From CAZUSC01 sp964622915 (GTDB lineage Bacteria > Patescibacteriota > Andersenbacteria > UBA10190): a stretch of DNA of 18,134 bases. Where the stretch lies: the NCBI GenBank assembly GCA_964622915.1, contig CAZUSC010000041.1, forward strand, positions 1 to 18,134. Reading direction: 5' to 3'. The position numbers were made by a program, and so were the translations under genes. Below the pieces are notes generated by a model. That model was not told the origin of the DNA. It searched no databases and saw only the letters and a program-made list of their open reading frames with translations. Of the stretch, positions 1 through 6,509 are shown piece by piece (positions within the stretch are counted from its first letter, which is position 1; each line of letters opens with the position of its first letter).

Positions 1-314
1 AGGTGATCTCTCGCACTCGACGAATTAATCGTCCTTGATTACGCACTTCGTTTCGCTGAGTCTGGTATGGCAATGCCTGGCGGGGCGTTGTGCTGAACGA
101 GCTTCGCTCGTTTCTGATCATTCGGCTGAGCAGGTTTCAGCTCAGTGCTCCCCAGCTGGTCAATCTGCGCTGGCTCAGAGGATGGTAACAACTGTCACTG
201 ATTCTACGCCCCAGCTAAGCGCTCTGTACCTTAGTAGGCTGCTGTATCCCACAACAACTCACACCGAAACGCAGCGCGACAAACGACGAAACATCTCGTC
301 ATTGATCTTTCGCC
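1..314. other. Region without a supportable gene; possible 3' transcript end or repeat remnant
   Basis: No convincing gene is visible. Several frames on both strands are open for only 30 to 55 codons. One is a minus-strand frame running leftwards from about 204 to a TAA at about 39, with no good start. Another is a minus-strand ATG at about 121 that runs off the window edge. The plus frame from 35 runs through the terminator and into the tRNA, so it is not credible. Small hairpins are present: AACGAG/CTCGTT near 96-112, CTGAGC/GCTCAG at 126-131/140-145, and CCAGC/GCTGG at 152-156/169-173. The region is followed by a good plus-strand terminator, so it may be the end of a structured or untranslated transcript that starts outside the window. 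I do not recognise RNase P RNA, tmRNA, SRP RNA or rRNA in it. Confidence 0.35.
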
Positions 315-342
315 AACCCACCCTCTTATGCGGTGGGTTTTT
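315..342 (+). terminator. Rho-independent terminator, plus strand
   Basis: An 8-bp stem AACCCACC (315-322) pairs with GGTGGGTT (332-339) around a 9-base loop and is followed by a T-rich tail. It would end a plus-strand transcript coming from 1-314 or from outside the window. It is also convergent with the minus-strand tRNA-Leu. Confidence 0.7.
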
Positions 343-355
343 ATTATTTAAAAAG

Positions 356-439
356 TGGGGATGAGAGGACTTGAACCTCCACGAGCTTGCGCTCACAGCG
401 TCCTGAACGCTGCGCGTATACCAATTCCGCCACATCCCC
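356..439 (-). tRNA. tRNA-Leu, anticodon CAG
   Basis: The reverse complement folds into a class II tRNA. The acceptor stem is GGGGATG/CATCCCC with discriminator A, and the D arm is GCGGAATTGGTATACGC. The anticodon arm is CAGCG-TTCAGGA-CGCTG with CAG at positions 34-36. A long variable arm (TGAGCGCAAGCTCGT) follows, then a T arm GGAGG-TTCAAGT-CCTCT. The long variable arm and the CAG anticodon identify leucine (codon CUG). The 3' CCA is not encoded: the base after the discriminator is C and then a run of five T. CCA-adding enzyme must therefore finish it, and the T run may help end the transcript. Confidence 0.95.
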
Positions 440-484
440 AGTTACAAACTCAAAGAGCAAAACGCAAAAGTCAAAACTGCAGCT

Positions 485-515
485 ATAGCATTCATACCAG
501 TGACCTGTTTGTCAA
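485..515 (-). promoter_or_regulatory. Candidate promoter for tRNA-Leu
   Basis: On the minus strand a perfect TTGACA (510-515) is followed after 19 bases by TGCTAT (485-490), about 45 bases before the tRNA 5' end. The -35 is strong, but the spacing is long and the -10 is only fair. Confidence 0.3.
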
Positions 516-521
516 AAGTTT

Positions 522-652
522 ATGAGCTTGGTGAAAATTTTTAATAAGCGGGTCGACGCTCCGGGGGACCCCCGCCGCGCGCACGCTAGGAGCACGGTGG
601 GGGTGCAGGAGCAGGCAGGACCCGCCTCAGGATTGTTTTTCACCAAGCTCAT
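522..652. repeat. 131-bp GC-rich palindromic element
   Basis: Perfect 16-bp arms, ATGAGCTTGGTGAAAA at 522-537 and its reverse complement at 637-652, enclose about 99 bp that is strikingly GC-rich compared with its flanks. Nested inside are further inverted pairs: GCGGGTC (548-554) with GACCCGC (619-625), and GCTCC (558-562) with GGAGC (608-612). A near-perfect CGGGGG/CCCCCG sits at 562-574. The whole segment could fold into one long branched hairpin. It lies between the isomerase gene and tRNA-Leu, both on the minus strand, and holds no ORF. It could be a MITE or REP-like element or a complex terminator. The right arm reaches to within 14 bp of the isomerase stop codon. Confidence 0.75.
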
Positions 653-665
653 GTTCTTAACGTAG

Positions 666-1682
666 CTAGCCAGCTATGTCTTTTAGTTTTTGCTTGAAGT
701 CTTCTACGCCAGCTACCGGAACGGGATCAAGGCCGTATTCTTTAGCCAAATAATAGGTAGTCCACATACCAAACATGACGGTGGCCAATATTTTCTCCAG
801 CAGTGTAGTACCAGGAGCGACAAATTCTTCGACGGCCACACCCCACTTACGAAACATCTCACTGGTTACATCAATGCGCGCTTTATTGCGAGGATGATCG
901 TGGCGGTCGCGAATCATTACGGCTAAAAATTCGGCTGGATTCTTTAAACTTGCCAGCTCGCTCATGCCGATCATTTCGTTATGATTAAGTTCTGGAAAGA
1001 CATTCCAAAAGGCCGGATGCTTGGCATTTTCGTTCGTCTGGATTTTAAAATTCTTAGCAGCAAAACCCAGATTGTCGGTGGAGTAATAAACGGGGATCTT
1101 GCCCTTAATCTTTTGTGCCAGCTGCTTGGCCGCCTCCTCCAGCGTCGGAGTTGTTTTGGTAAGTTTGGCGGCCACCGTCTGTAACTCATCGGAGATATCA
1201 CGCACCAAGCCGCTGTTTTTTAGGGCAGTATAAATTCCGGTAAAAGCGGCAAATAAAGTATGACGCGGTTGCATATTGGGAAAGTCGATCAAGCAAAAAG
1301 GAACATTATCGCGCTGACACCAGTCTTTCAACGTGCCGCCCGCCGCACTGCCCAGCAGAGGAATTTTGTGCTTGCGGGCCGCCTCATAGGCTGATAACGA
1401 TTCTTCCGTATTGCCTGAATACGAGCTGGTAATGACTAAGGTTTTACTGAAACCCAGGTGGCCAATGTAAGCGAGCGGCAAATCATAATTGCGATGGACA
1501 AACAGCGGAACATTACTGATGCCTAGAGCATTTATTAAATCGCCCGGATGTCCGCTGCCGCCCATGCCAGCTAAAATTATGGAGTCAAAATCTCCCGCTA
1601 CTTTAACGTCCTTATTTACCTCTAGCGAATGAGAAATTTGCTGGGGAGAAGCTAAAATAACGTCGCGCATGTCATCTTGCAC
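666..1682 (-). CDS. Bifunctional phosphoglucose/phosphomannose isomerase
   Basis: A 338-residue cytosolic SIS-domain protein of the archaeal/bacterial PGI/PMI family. It interconverts glucose-6-phosphate or mannose-6-phosphate with fructose-6-phosphate, linking glycolysis and sugar-nucleotide supply. Visible motifs are GMGGSG (39-44), the phosphosugar-binding loop SSYSGNTEE (86-94), and the family signature ENAKHPAFWN...ELNHNEM (218-237). E218 and H234 are spaced 16 apart, as are the catalytic Glu and His of characterised members. The C-terminal half is the PGI_C-type domain. The annotated start is GTG; an in-frame ATG at residue 5 (1670) is an equally possible start. A heptamer repeat block separates it from the upstream solute-binding protein gene. 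No separate pgi or manA gene is in the window. Confidence 0.92.
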   Translation of the reverse strand: MQDDMRDVILASPQQISHSLEVNKDVKVAGDFDSIILAGMGGSGHPGDLINALGISNVPLFVHRNYDLPLAYIGHLGFSKTLVITSSYSGNTEESLSAYEAARKHKIPLLGSAAGGTLKDWCQRDNVPFCLIDFPNMQPRHTLFAAFTGIYTALKNSGLVRDISDELQTVAAKLTKTTPTLEEAAKQLAQKIKGKIPVYYSTDNLGFAAKNFKIQTNENAKHPAFWNVFPELNHNEMIGMSELASLKNPAEFLAVMIRDRHDHPRNKARIDVTSEMFRKWGVAVEEFVAPGTTLLEKILATVMFGMWTTYYLAKEYGLDPVPVAGVEDFKQKLKDIAG

Positions 1683-1748
1683 AGTGAGTAGTTTGTAGTG
1701 AGTAGTGAGTAAAATTAATACTACAACCTACAACCTACCAACTACAAC
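1683..1748. repeat. Heptamer repeats, two opposed arrays
   Basis: AGTGAGT-type units (three exact and one AGTTTGT) run from 1683 to 1710. After a 10-base AT spacer come four CTACAAC-type units (three exact and one CTACCAA) at 1721-1748. The last unit abuts the stop codon of the solute-binding protein gene. The two halves are partly complementary and could form a hairpin. The block fills almost the entire gap between that gene and the isomerase gene. Confidence 0.85.
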
Positions 1749-3479
1749 CTAACTTGAGTTCCAAACCCGCTTCACTTTCACGTGCCATTTACTAATGTCA
1801 TTCAAACGACCCATCGGCAGATTCACCCGGTCAATGGTCATACCGCGGACCGAGTTATTATGGGCAAACAAATAATAAGGTTGATAAAGGATAATAGCGG
1901 GGTTGAGATCGAGAAATACTTTTTGGAACTCCAAGTATTTTTCTTGGCGCTGATTAATATCGCTGGTTTTGCGGGCTTCCTCTAGTATTTTGTCTATCTT
2001 GGTATTTTTAAGCAGCGATAAGTTGAGACCCGGGCTGCGCGTTTGGGTGGAGTGCCAAAAAGGATAAGGATCGGGATCGGTAGCCAGGATTTCGCCGTAC
2101 AGTAATATTTGATATTCGCGCGGAGCAACAATGGTTTGCTGGATCTCGCCAGCGCCAAAGCTGGCAATGTTGACGGACACGCCGATTTTTCCCCACTGCT
2201 CCTTAATTAATTCAGCCGTCCGGACGAATTCCGGCCAGTCGGTTGTGGTAATAGTAAACTCTAGTTTGGCATCGCCTTTTTCCCTAATACCATCACCGTC
2301 AGTATCTTTCCAACCGGCTTCCTCCAAATTTTGTTTAGCTGTCTCCGGGTCATAGGCGGGTAACTCAATCTCCTCGTCCAAATTAGATTTTCCCCGAGGC
2401 ATTGGCACTTGCAGAGGCTGGGCTTCCTTACCAAGAGCAGATTCCACAATTGTTTCCCGGTCAGTCGCTAAAGCGAGGGCAGAACGGATGCCGGCATCAC
2501 CTAAACGTTCATTTTTAATCTCGTTGAAGAATAGGCCAAAATATTGGGGTAACAGCAAGCGGCGAATCGTAAGCGAGGCGCGATTGCGGAAACGCTCTGT
2601 GTTGGATAAGGCTAAAAAGCCCACCCCGTCCGTCTTGCCGGATAAAAGCGCTTGGGCCGCTTCCTCGTGGGTGGGGTAAAAAACAAACGTTATTTCATCT
2701 AGGTACGGCCGCTCACCGAAAAAATTATCATTTCTCGTCAAGCGAAAACTGGTAATCTCGCCGGTGCGACGGCGCGTAACAAGTTCCGCAAATTGAAAGG
2801 GTCCGGTGCCCACGGGCTTAAGCATTTGTTCGGCCAGCGAAGCATTTTTAGGCGGAATATTTTCCCAGACATGCTTAGGGACAATCCCTACCGTCAGGCT
2901 AGTGAGAAAGGGAGCATAGGGTTGCTTGAGACGAAAAACTACTGTCTGGTCATCAACTTTTTCTACCACCACTCCCTGAAAAGCGCTTTCTAAGGGCGAT
3001 CCATAATCCGGCGTTTGAATACTGCGAATTGTGAACACAACGTCATCAGCCGTCAGGGGCTGGCCATCGTGCCATAAAACGTTGGCGCGCAGATGAATAG
3101 TGTACTCGAGTTGATTGTCGGAAACCTCGTAGCCCGTGGCCAACTCTGGTTGTAATTCAAAATTGTTATCGAGCTTAAAGAGCGAAGAATACACCAAGTT
3201 GGTTAAGTCCAAATCCAAATCATTAGCGCCGGCCAAGATGGGGTTGATATTGCGCGGTTGTCCGACGGCGGCCTCGGTATAGGAGCCGCCGGCCTGGGGA
3301 ATTAAATGGCTATTGCGCTGGACGAAGCCGACGATGCTCCACACACTCGACACAACCAGAATAACAAACAGCAGGCCCAGGAAAGATCTTTCTTTAGCCG
3401 TCATGTTTTGGGCAATCACGTGTCCCCAATCTAGAGCCGGCTGCAGCCAGGCGGGCGCCACAAACTTTTTCATTCTCAT
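1749..3479 (-). CDS. Membrane-anchored family 5 (peptide/opine-type) solute-binding protein
   Basis: A 576-residue extracellular solute-binding protein of the SBP_bac_5 (DppA/OppA-like) family, which captures oligopeptides or similar ligands for an ABC importer. After about 30 cytoplasmic residues there is one hydrophobic segment (about 32-53) without a lipobox cysteine, so it looks anchored by an uncleaved N-terminal helix. The mature region shows typical family features: a start like GGSYTEAAVGQPRNINPI, then HLRANVLWHDGQPLTADDVVFT, then KPVGTGPFQF. An acidic DTDGDG loop resembling a calcium-binding loop lies near residue 393. The start ATG overlaps the upstream TGA by four bases (ATGA), implying translational coupling. 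A second ATG two codons later is possible. No permease or ATPase genes are adjacent, so the partner transporter must lie elsewhere, or the protein has another role. Confidence 0.88.
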   Translation of the reverse strand: MRMKKFVAPAWLQPALDWGHVIAQNMTAKERSFLGLLFVILVVSSVWSIVGFVQRNSHLIPQAGGSYTEAAVGQPRNINPILAGANDLDLDLTNLVYSSLFKLDNNFELQPELATGYEVSDNQLEYTIHLRANVLWHDGQPLTADDVVFTIRSIQTPDYGSPLESAFQGVVVEKVDDQTVVFRLKQPYAPFLTSLTVGIVPKHVWENIPPKNASLAEQMLKPVGTGPFQFAELVTRRRTGEITSFRLTRNDNFFGERPYLDEITFVFYPTHEEAAQALLSGKTDGVGFLALSNTERFRNRASLTIRRLLLPQYFGLFFNEIKNERLGDAGIRSALALATDRETIVESALGKEAQPLQVPMPRGKSNLDEEIELPAYDPETAKQNLEEAGWKDTDGDGIREKGDAKLEFTITTTDWPEFVRTAELIKEQWGKIGVSVNIASFGAGEIQQTIVAPREYQILLYGEILATDPDPYPFWHSTQTRSPGLNLSLLKNTKIDKILEEARKTSDINQRQEKYLEFQKVFLDLNPAIILYQPYYLFAHNNSVRGMTIDRVNLPMGRLNDISKWHVKVKRVWNSS

Positions 3480-4057
3480 AGGGGCGAAGATACAAATTTA
3501 CTGCCGGCCGGGTCCTGTCGCCAGACAGAAGCGACGCTATAGTCGTAGGACGTATTCGGAGCGCTGGGGCAGAAGGCAGTATTGCGTTCACCGGTGGGAG
3601 TTTCTTCTAAAATGGAATACAACTCAAAAGAAGCCGGGCTACGTTTCCAGTAAAAGTAATCTTGGGAGCCGCCGGCAAAAATAGGATCGCTGGGGAAAGG
3701 CTTAGCGGGATTAGCATACTTGGTATGCTGCGCTCGCAGGCTAGCCTCCACTTGGCTTAAAACCGTCTTATTAGCCGGATCATTCAGCCGGCCGCACCAG
3801 GTGGGCTGCTCGTAAGGGGGAAAAGTGCCTTGCAGCGAATATGCAAAATACAAGCCTTGCTCGATGTCTTCAATATGATGTTTACGGGTGGTATCGCGCG
3901 TCTGTCGCTCGGCTCGTTCCAATAAATAGATTCCTCCTCCGGCCAGCATTAGCAGCGCCATAATTATCGGCAGGAAGGCGAGGGCGCCAAAACTGCTGCT
4001 AAGTCTGCCACGGGGAGAGTTAGTCAGGGGGCCTGTCTGTTGTAATGACCAGGCCAT
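3476..4057 (-). CDS. Pseudopilin-like single-pass membrane protein, function unknown
   Basis: A 193-residue protein with a short polar N-terminus, one hydrophobic helix at about 23-47, and then ERAERQTRDTTRKHHIEDIE and a segment ending in YSLQGTFPPYEQPTWCG. This layout, a membrane helix then a charged amphipathic helix then GxxP and a small C-terminal domain, resembles pseudopilins of the ARDxxRKxDLxxIQxAL type common in Patescibacteria. The canonical prepilin peptidase site (G before F-T-L-x-E) is not obvious, so it may not be processed. Two cysteines (residues 88 and 168) could pair outside the cell. It ends in TGA overlapping the next start codon and begins one base after secG ends, so it is co-translated with both. 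The family is inferred from layout only. Confidence 0.6.
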   Translation of the reverse strand: MAWSLQQTGPLTNSPRGRLSSSFGALAFLPIIMALLMLAGGGIYLLERAERQTRDTTRKHHIEDIEQGLYFAYSLQGTFPPYEQPTWCGRLNDPANKTVLSQVEASLRAQHTKYANPAKPFPSDPIFAGGSQDYFYWKRSPASFELYSILEETPTGERNTAFCPSAPNTSYDYSVASVWRQDPAGSKFVSSPL

Positions 4058-4058
4058 C

Positions 4059-4274
4059 CTACCTTATAAATAGGTTGACCAGCGCGATTAATAGAAACAA
4101 TATTGACAGGACAACGGTGGCTTGAAAAATACGTTTTTCGCTGCCCCGCCGGACATGGAAGCCCTCGCTGGATCCGCCAAAAGCCGAGCCCAAACCGGCC
4201 GAGCGTGCTTGCAGCAAAATTGACCCGGTTAGGGCAACAGAGATGATAATAAAGGTGACATCAAGCCAGAACAT
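4059..4274 (-). CDS. secG: Preprotein translocase subunit SecG
   Basis: A 71-residue protein of normal SecG length. It has two hydrophobic helices (about 4-22 and 48-69) joined by a Gly/Ser-rich cytoplasmic loop. The loop carries the family signature LLQARSAGLGSAFGG, followed by RRGSEKRIF before the second helix. SecG is the small non-essential subunit of the SecYEG channel and assists SecA-driven export. It is the first gene of a tight run with the pseudopilin-like protein and the solute-binding protein, both of which need Sec for membrane insertion. There is no clear Shine-Dalgarno site before the ATG. A sigma70-like promoter lies about 90 bases upstream. Confidence 0.93.
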   Translation of the reverse strand: MFWLDVTFIIISVALTGSILLQARSAGLGSAFGGSSEGFHVRRGSEKRIFQATVVLSILFLLIALVNLFIR

Positions 4275-4363
4275 ACTAACTTATTAGGGTCTAACGTTTG
4301 TGGCAATAATACAAGCGGAGTTTTCCGCTGGGCACTACCTGCGTTTATATTTGGTAAGCTTCT

Positions 4364-4392
4364 AAGATAGAGAAGAAAGGGCGTCCCGTCAA
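4364..4392 (-). promoter_or_regulatory. Candidate promoter of the secG operon
   Basis: On the minus strand, TTGACG (4387-4392), a 17-base spacer and TATCTT (4364-4369). It sits in the 150-bp gap after uvrC and would give a leader of about 80 bases. That leader includes a small hairpin AGCGGA/TCCGCT at 4314-4329. Confidence 0.5.
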
Positions 4393-4424
4393 CATTGACA
4401 CGCTTCCTAAAACACTGTCAATAA

Positions 4425-6275
4425 TTATAAGTAGTCAGACAGGGTTTTACTTTTAGCTTCGCCGATCAGTTGGGCAATTTCCGCAGGACTGGCCTGCCGA
4501 ATAGCTTTGAGGGAACCGAAGTGGTTAAGAAGTCTTTTTTTAGTTTTGGGGCCAATGTTAGGCACTTCATCTAAGACTGACCGCTGCTGCTGCTTGCGGC
4601 GCAACAAGCGGTGATAAGAAAGAGTAAACCGATGCGCCTCGTCTCGCATTCGCTGGATTAAAAAAAGTGCCTGTGCATCGTAAGGCAGATGGATTGATGG
4701 CTTGTCCCGCACAAAAATTTCTTCCTCCCGTTTAGCTATGGCAATTAAAGGAATCGTTAATCCCAGCTCGTCTAATATTTTTTGAGCAGACGACAACTGT
4801 CCCTTGCCGCCATCGATTATTACCAGGTCAGGCAGCGGCCAGCTTTTATTGCGGGTAGCGAAACGCCGGCGCAATGTTTCTTGGATCATGACGAAATCAT
4901 TGGGAGTAGCAGGCGAGCGCAGGCGGAATTTACGATAAAGGCTATTGGCTGCCCGCCCATCGATAAAAACAACCATCGAGGCAGTGGCTAGTCGCCCCTG
5001 GATATTGGAGATGTCATAGATTTCGATTCGCCATTGCGAATCGTCCCGCGAAGCGTTCCTGCCAGCCGAAGCTTTAGCGCCGGCTGGAGCGGAGTGGGAC
5101 TTAAGACCAATAGCTTTTAATAATTCACTTAAGGCTTGCTTAGCGCGCTGCTCTGTTTGCCACCCGGTGGCCTGCTCTTCTAATAAGTGTTGGGCATTAG
5201 TTTCCCCCATTTTTAAAAGTTGTTTTTTCTTACCGCGTTGGGGAACGGTGAATCGAGAAGGATTTTCTTCATTAATCCAGCTAGCCAAAGCTTCACTGTC
5301 GGCCAACGGAATAGGCACCATAATAACCGCGGGAATATCCTGCGCCACGCTATAATATTGCAGAATAAACTGGCGCAGGGTATCCACTGGCGGCGTATGG
5401 GCGCGATGTTTGAGTAAAAAGGTATTTTTATTGAGCAGCTTGCCCTGCCGAATCTGAAAAACATTGGCGGCGCTAATTGCCGGCTGGCGCGCCACGCTAA
5501 TAATATCGAAAGATTCTTTGCTGGTTAGCCAAACTTTTTGCGATCCTTCTAGACGATGGACGGCCTGCAGCTGATCGCGGAAGATCGCCGCCTGTTCATA
5601 GTTATTTTGCTGCGAGGCGGCCCGCATGCCAGCTTGCAGGGTAGTCATAATATCTTCGCGTTGTCCGCTTAAAAAACGAATGATATTCTTGATATTCAGG
5701 TTGTAGGTTGTAGGTTGTAGGTTGTAGTGCTTTTTTCCGTGCTGATCGACACTTTTCATGCTTTCCTTTTTTTGCTGTGTAAATAGGGGATGAGGGAAGA
5801 TAATTTCGCGGGGGGAATCCTTTTCTCCATGGAAAGGAAAAATGCGGCGCAGTAACTGTAAAGTGGCCCTAACTGATCGGGCGGAAGAATAGGGACCGAA
5901 ATATCGCGCGCCATCTTTCTTGAATCGGCGGACAGGATAAACACGCGGCTGGTCTTCGGCCGTAATTTTAATAAATAGATAGTACTTATCGTCCCGCAGC
6001 ACCACATTATAGGGAGGCTGGTGCTGACGAATAAGGTTTGCCTCCAGGACTAAAGCTTCTGTTTCATTATCGGTAGCAATCGTTTCAATGTTAGCGATCT
6101 TAGCGACCATCTGTATCTTGGACTCCTCCAGCTGGACCTTCGACCGCCAATAAGATCGAACTCTTGTTCGGAGAACTTTCGCTTTTCCCACATATAATAC
6201 GCGCCCGGCTCGATCTTTATATATGTATACGCCGGGTGTGGAGGGTAGATTATTTAGTTTTTGCTGGATATCCAT
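4425..6275 (-). CDS. uvrC: UvrABC excinuclease subunit C, cysteine-free variant with two insertions
   Basis: A 616-residue UvrC that makes the two incisions in nucleotide excision repair after UvrA/UvrB damage recognition. It has an N-terminal GIY-YIG nuclease domain (GVYIYK 15-20, YVG 28-30, R39, E73), a UVR (UvrB-binding) segment at about 205-240, and an RNase H-like nuclease domain. Likely catalytic residues of that domain are D421 (YDISN), D488 (IDGGKGQL) and H548 (DEAHRF). Tandem helix-hairpin-helix motifs lie at about 567-606. Two parts are odd. Residues about 161-197, where typical UvrC has PCLxYxIGRCxxPC, contain no cysteine and include a product of four 7-bp repeats (183-193). Residues about 392-412 are an Ala/Gly/Arg-rich insertion encoded by an imperfect palindrome. 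The whole protein has no cysteine. Otherwise it looks intact and probably active. Confidence 0.95.
   Translation of the reverse strand: MDIQQKLNNLPSTPGVYIYKDRAGRVLYVGKAKVLRTRVRSYWRSKVQLEESKIQMVAKIANIETIATDNETEALVLEANLIRQHQPPYNVVLRDDKYYLFIKITAEDQPRVYPVRRFKKDGARYFGPYSSARSVRATLQLLRRIFPFHGEKDSPREIIFPHPLFTQQKKESMKSVDQHGKKHYNLQPTTYNLNIKNIIRFLSGQREDIMTTLQAGMRAASQQNNYEQAAIFRDQLQAVHRLEGSQKVWLTSKESFDIISVARQPAISAANVFQIRQGKLLNKNTFLLKHRAHTPPVDTLRQFILQYYSVAQDIPAVIMVPIPLADSEALASWINEENPSRFTVPQRGKKKQLLKMGETNAQHLLEEQATGWQTEQRAKQALSELLKAIGLKSHSAPAGAKASAGRNASRDDSQWRIEIYDISNIQGRLATASMVVFIDGRAANSLYRKFRLRSPATPNDFVMIQETLRRRFATRNKSWPLPDLVIIDGGKGQLSSAQKILDELGLTIPLIAIAKREEEIFVRDKPSIHLPYDAQALFLIQRMRDEAHRFTLSYHRLLRRKQQQRSVLDEVPNIGPKTKKRLLNHFGSLKAIRQASPAEIAQLIGEAKSKTLSDYL
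5043..5100. repeat. Imperfect palindrome inside uvrC
   Basis: Nested inverted pairs GTCCC (5043-5047)/GGGAC (5096-5100) and CCAGCC (5062-5067)/GGCTGG (5082-5087) lie in frame inside uvrC. They encode a low-complexity stretch (AGAKASAGRNASR) that has no counterpart in ordinary UvrC between the UVR region and the RNase H-like domain. It looks like an inserted palindromic repeat that kept the reading frame. Confidence 0.6.
5699..5726. repeat. Four perfect 7-bp repeats inside uvrC
   Basis: GGTTGTA occurs four times in perfect tandem. On the coding strand this is TACAACC, the same heptamer in another phase as the CTACAAC units at 1721-1748. Because 7 is not a multiple of 3, the array is read in successive frames and gives YNLQPTTYNL. 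Confidence 0.95.
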
Positions 6276-6283
6276 GCGTTTCC

Positions 6284-6311
6284 ATTATGGGAACAGTATG
6301 CCTTTTGTCCA
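6284..6311 (-). promoter_or_regulatory. Candidate promoter of uvrC
   Basis: On the minus strand, TGGACA (6306-6311), 16 bases, CATAAT (6284-6289), each one mismatch from consensus. The -10 ends 8 bases before the uvrC ATG, so the transcript would be nearly or fully leaderless. Confidence 0.5.
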
Positions 6312-6337
6312 CCCCGTTACGAGGTAGGTCGCCCCAC

Positions 6338-6358
6338 GGCGGCCGTAACCGTGCCGCC
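6338..6358. repeat. GC-rich hairpin between the uvrC and uvrA promoters
   Basis: GGCGGC (6338-6343) pairs with GCCGCC (6353-6358) over a 9-base loop. It lies between the two divergent promoters and could be an operator or an insulating structure. No LexA-type box was recognised. Confidence 0.35.
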
Positions 6359-6374
6359 CTCTAACGAAGTCAAC

Positions 6375-6403
6375 TTGCTCCGAGCGGCTTTTCACCATAT
6401 AAT
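6375..6403 (+). promoter_or_regulatory. Promoter of uvrA
   Basis: TTGCTC (6375-6380), a 17-base spacer, and a perfect TATAAT (6398-6403). It predicts a leader of roughly 100 bases that contains the heptamer hairpin at 6421-6495. Confidence 0.6.
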
Positions 6404-6420
6404 GATCGCTATTGCTAAGT

Positions 6421-6495
6421 TTAGAAATTAGAAATTAGAAATTAGAAATTGATATGCCCAGAATGTATTTTCTTAGTTTCTAGTTTCTAATTTCT
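6421..6495. repeat. Head-to-head heptamer arrays forming a hairpin in the uvrA leader
   Basis: Four perfect TTAGAAA units (6421-6448) are followed, after a 20-base gap, by units of the opposite orientation at 6469-6495 (TTTCTTA, GTTTCTA, GTTTCTA, ATTTCT). The two arrays are complementary over about 26 bases. They can form a long AT-rich stem-loop ending 14 bases before the uvrA start codon. Confidence 0.85.
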
Positions 6496-6509
6496 GCATT
6501 TAGTGCCAA

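Noticed and set aside
230..314. tmRNA gene suggested by CAAACGACGAAAC
   Set aside because: No T-arm, acceptor end or tRNA-like domain is present before the terminator.
35..364. 109-codon plus-strand ORF
   Set aside because: It runs through a clear terminator hairpin and into the tRNA gene, has no recognisable domain and no ribosome site.
1683..1751. CRISPR-like array
   Set aside because: The units are 7 bp in direct contact without spacers, and there are no cas genes.
3471..3485. Recoding of TGA as glycine
   Set aside because: TGA ends the 3476-4057 gene in a normal ATGA stop/start overlap, and all large genes are full length with the standard code.
3313..3684. 123-codon plus-strand ORF across the solute-binding protein and pseudopilin-like genes
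   Set aside because: Antisense to two coupled real genes and without recognisable features.
6276..6509. LexA/SOS box controlling uvrA and uvrC
   Set aside because: No CTGT-N8-ACAG or GAAC-N4-GTTC type operator was found between the divergent genes.
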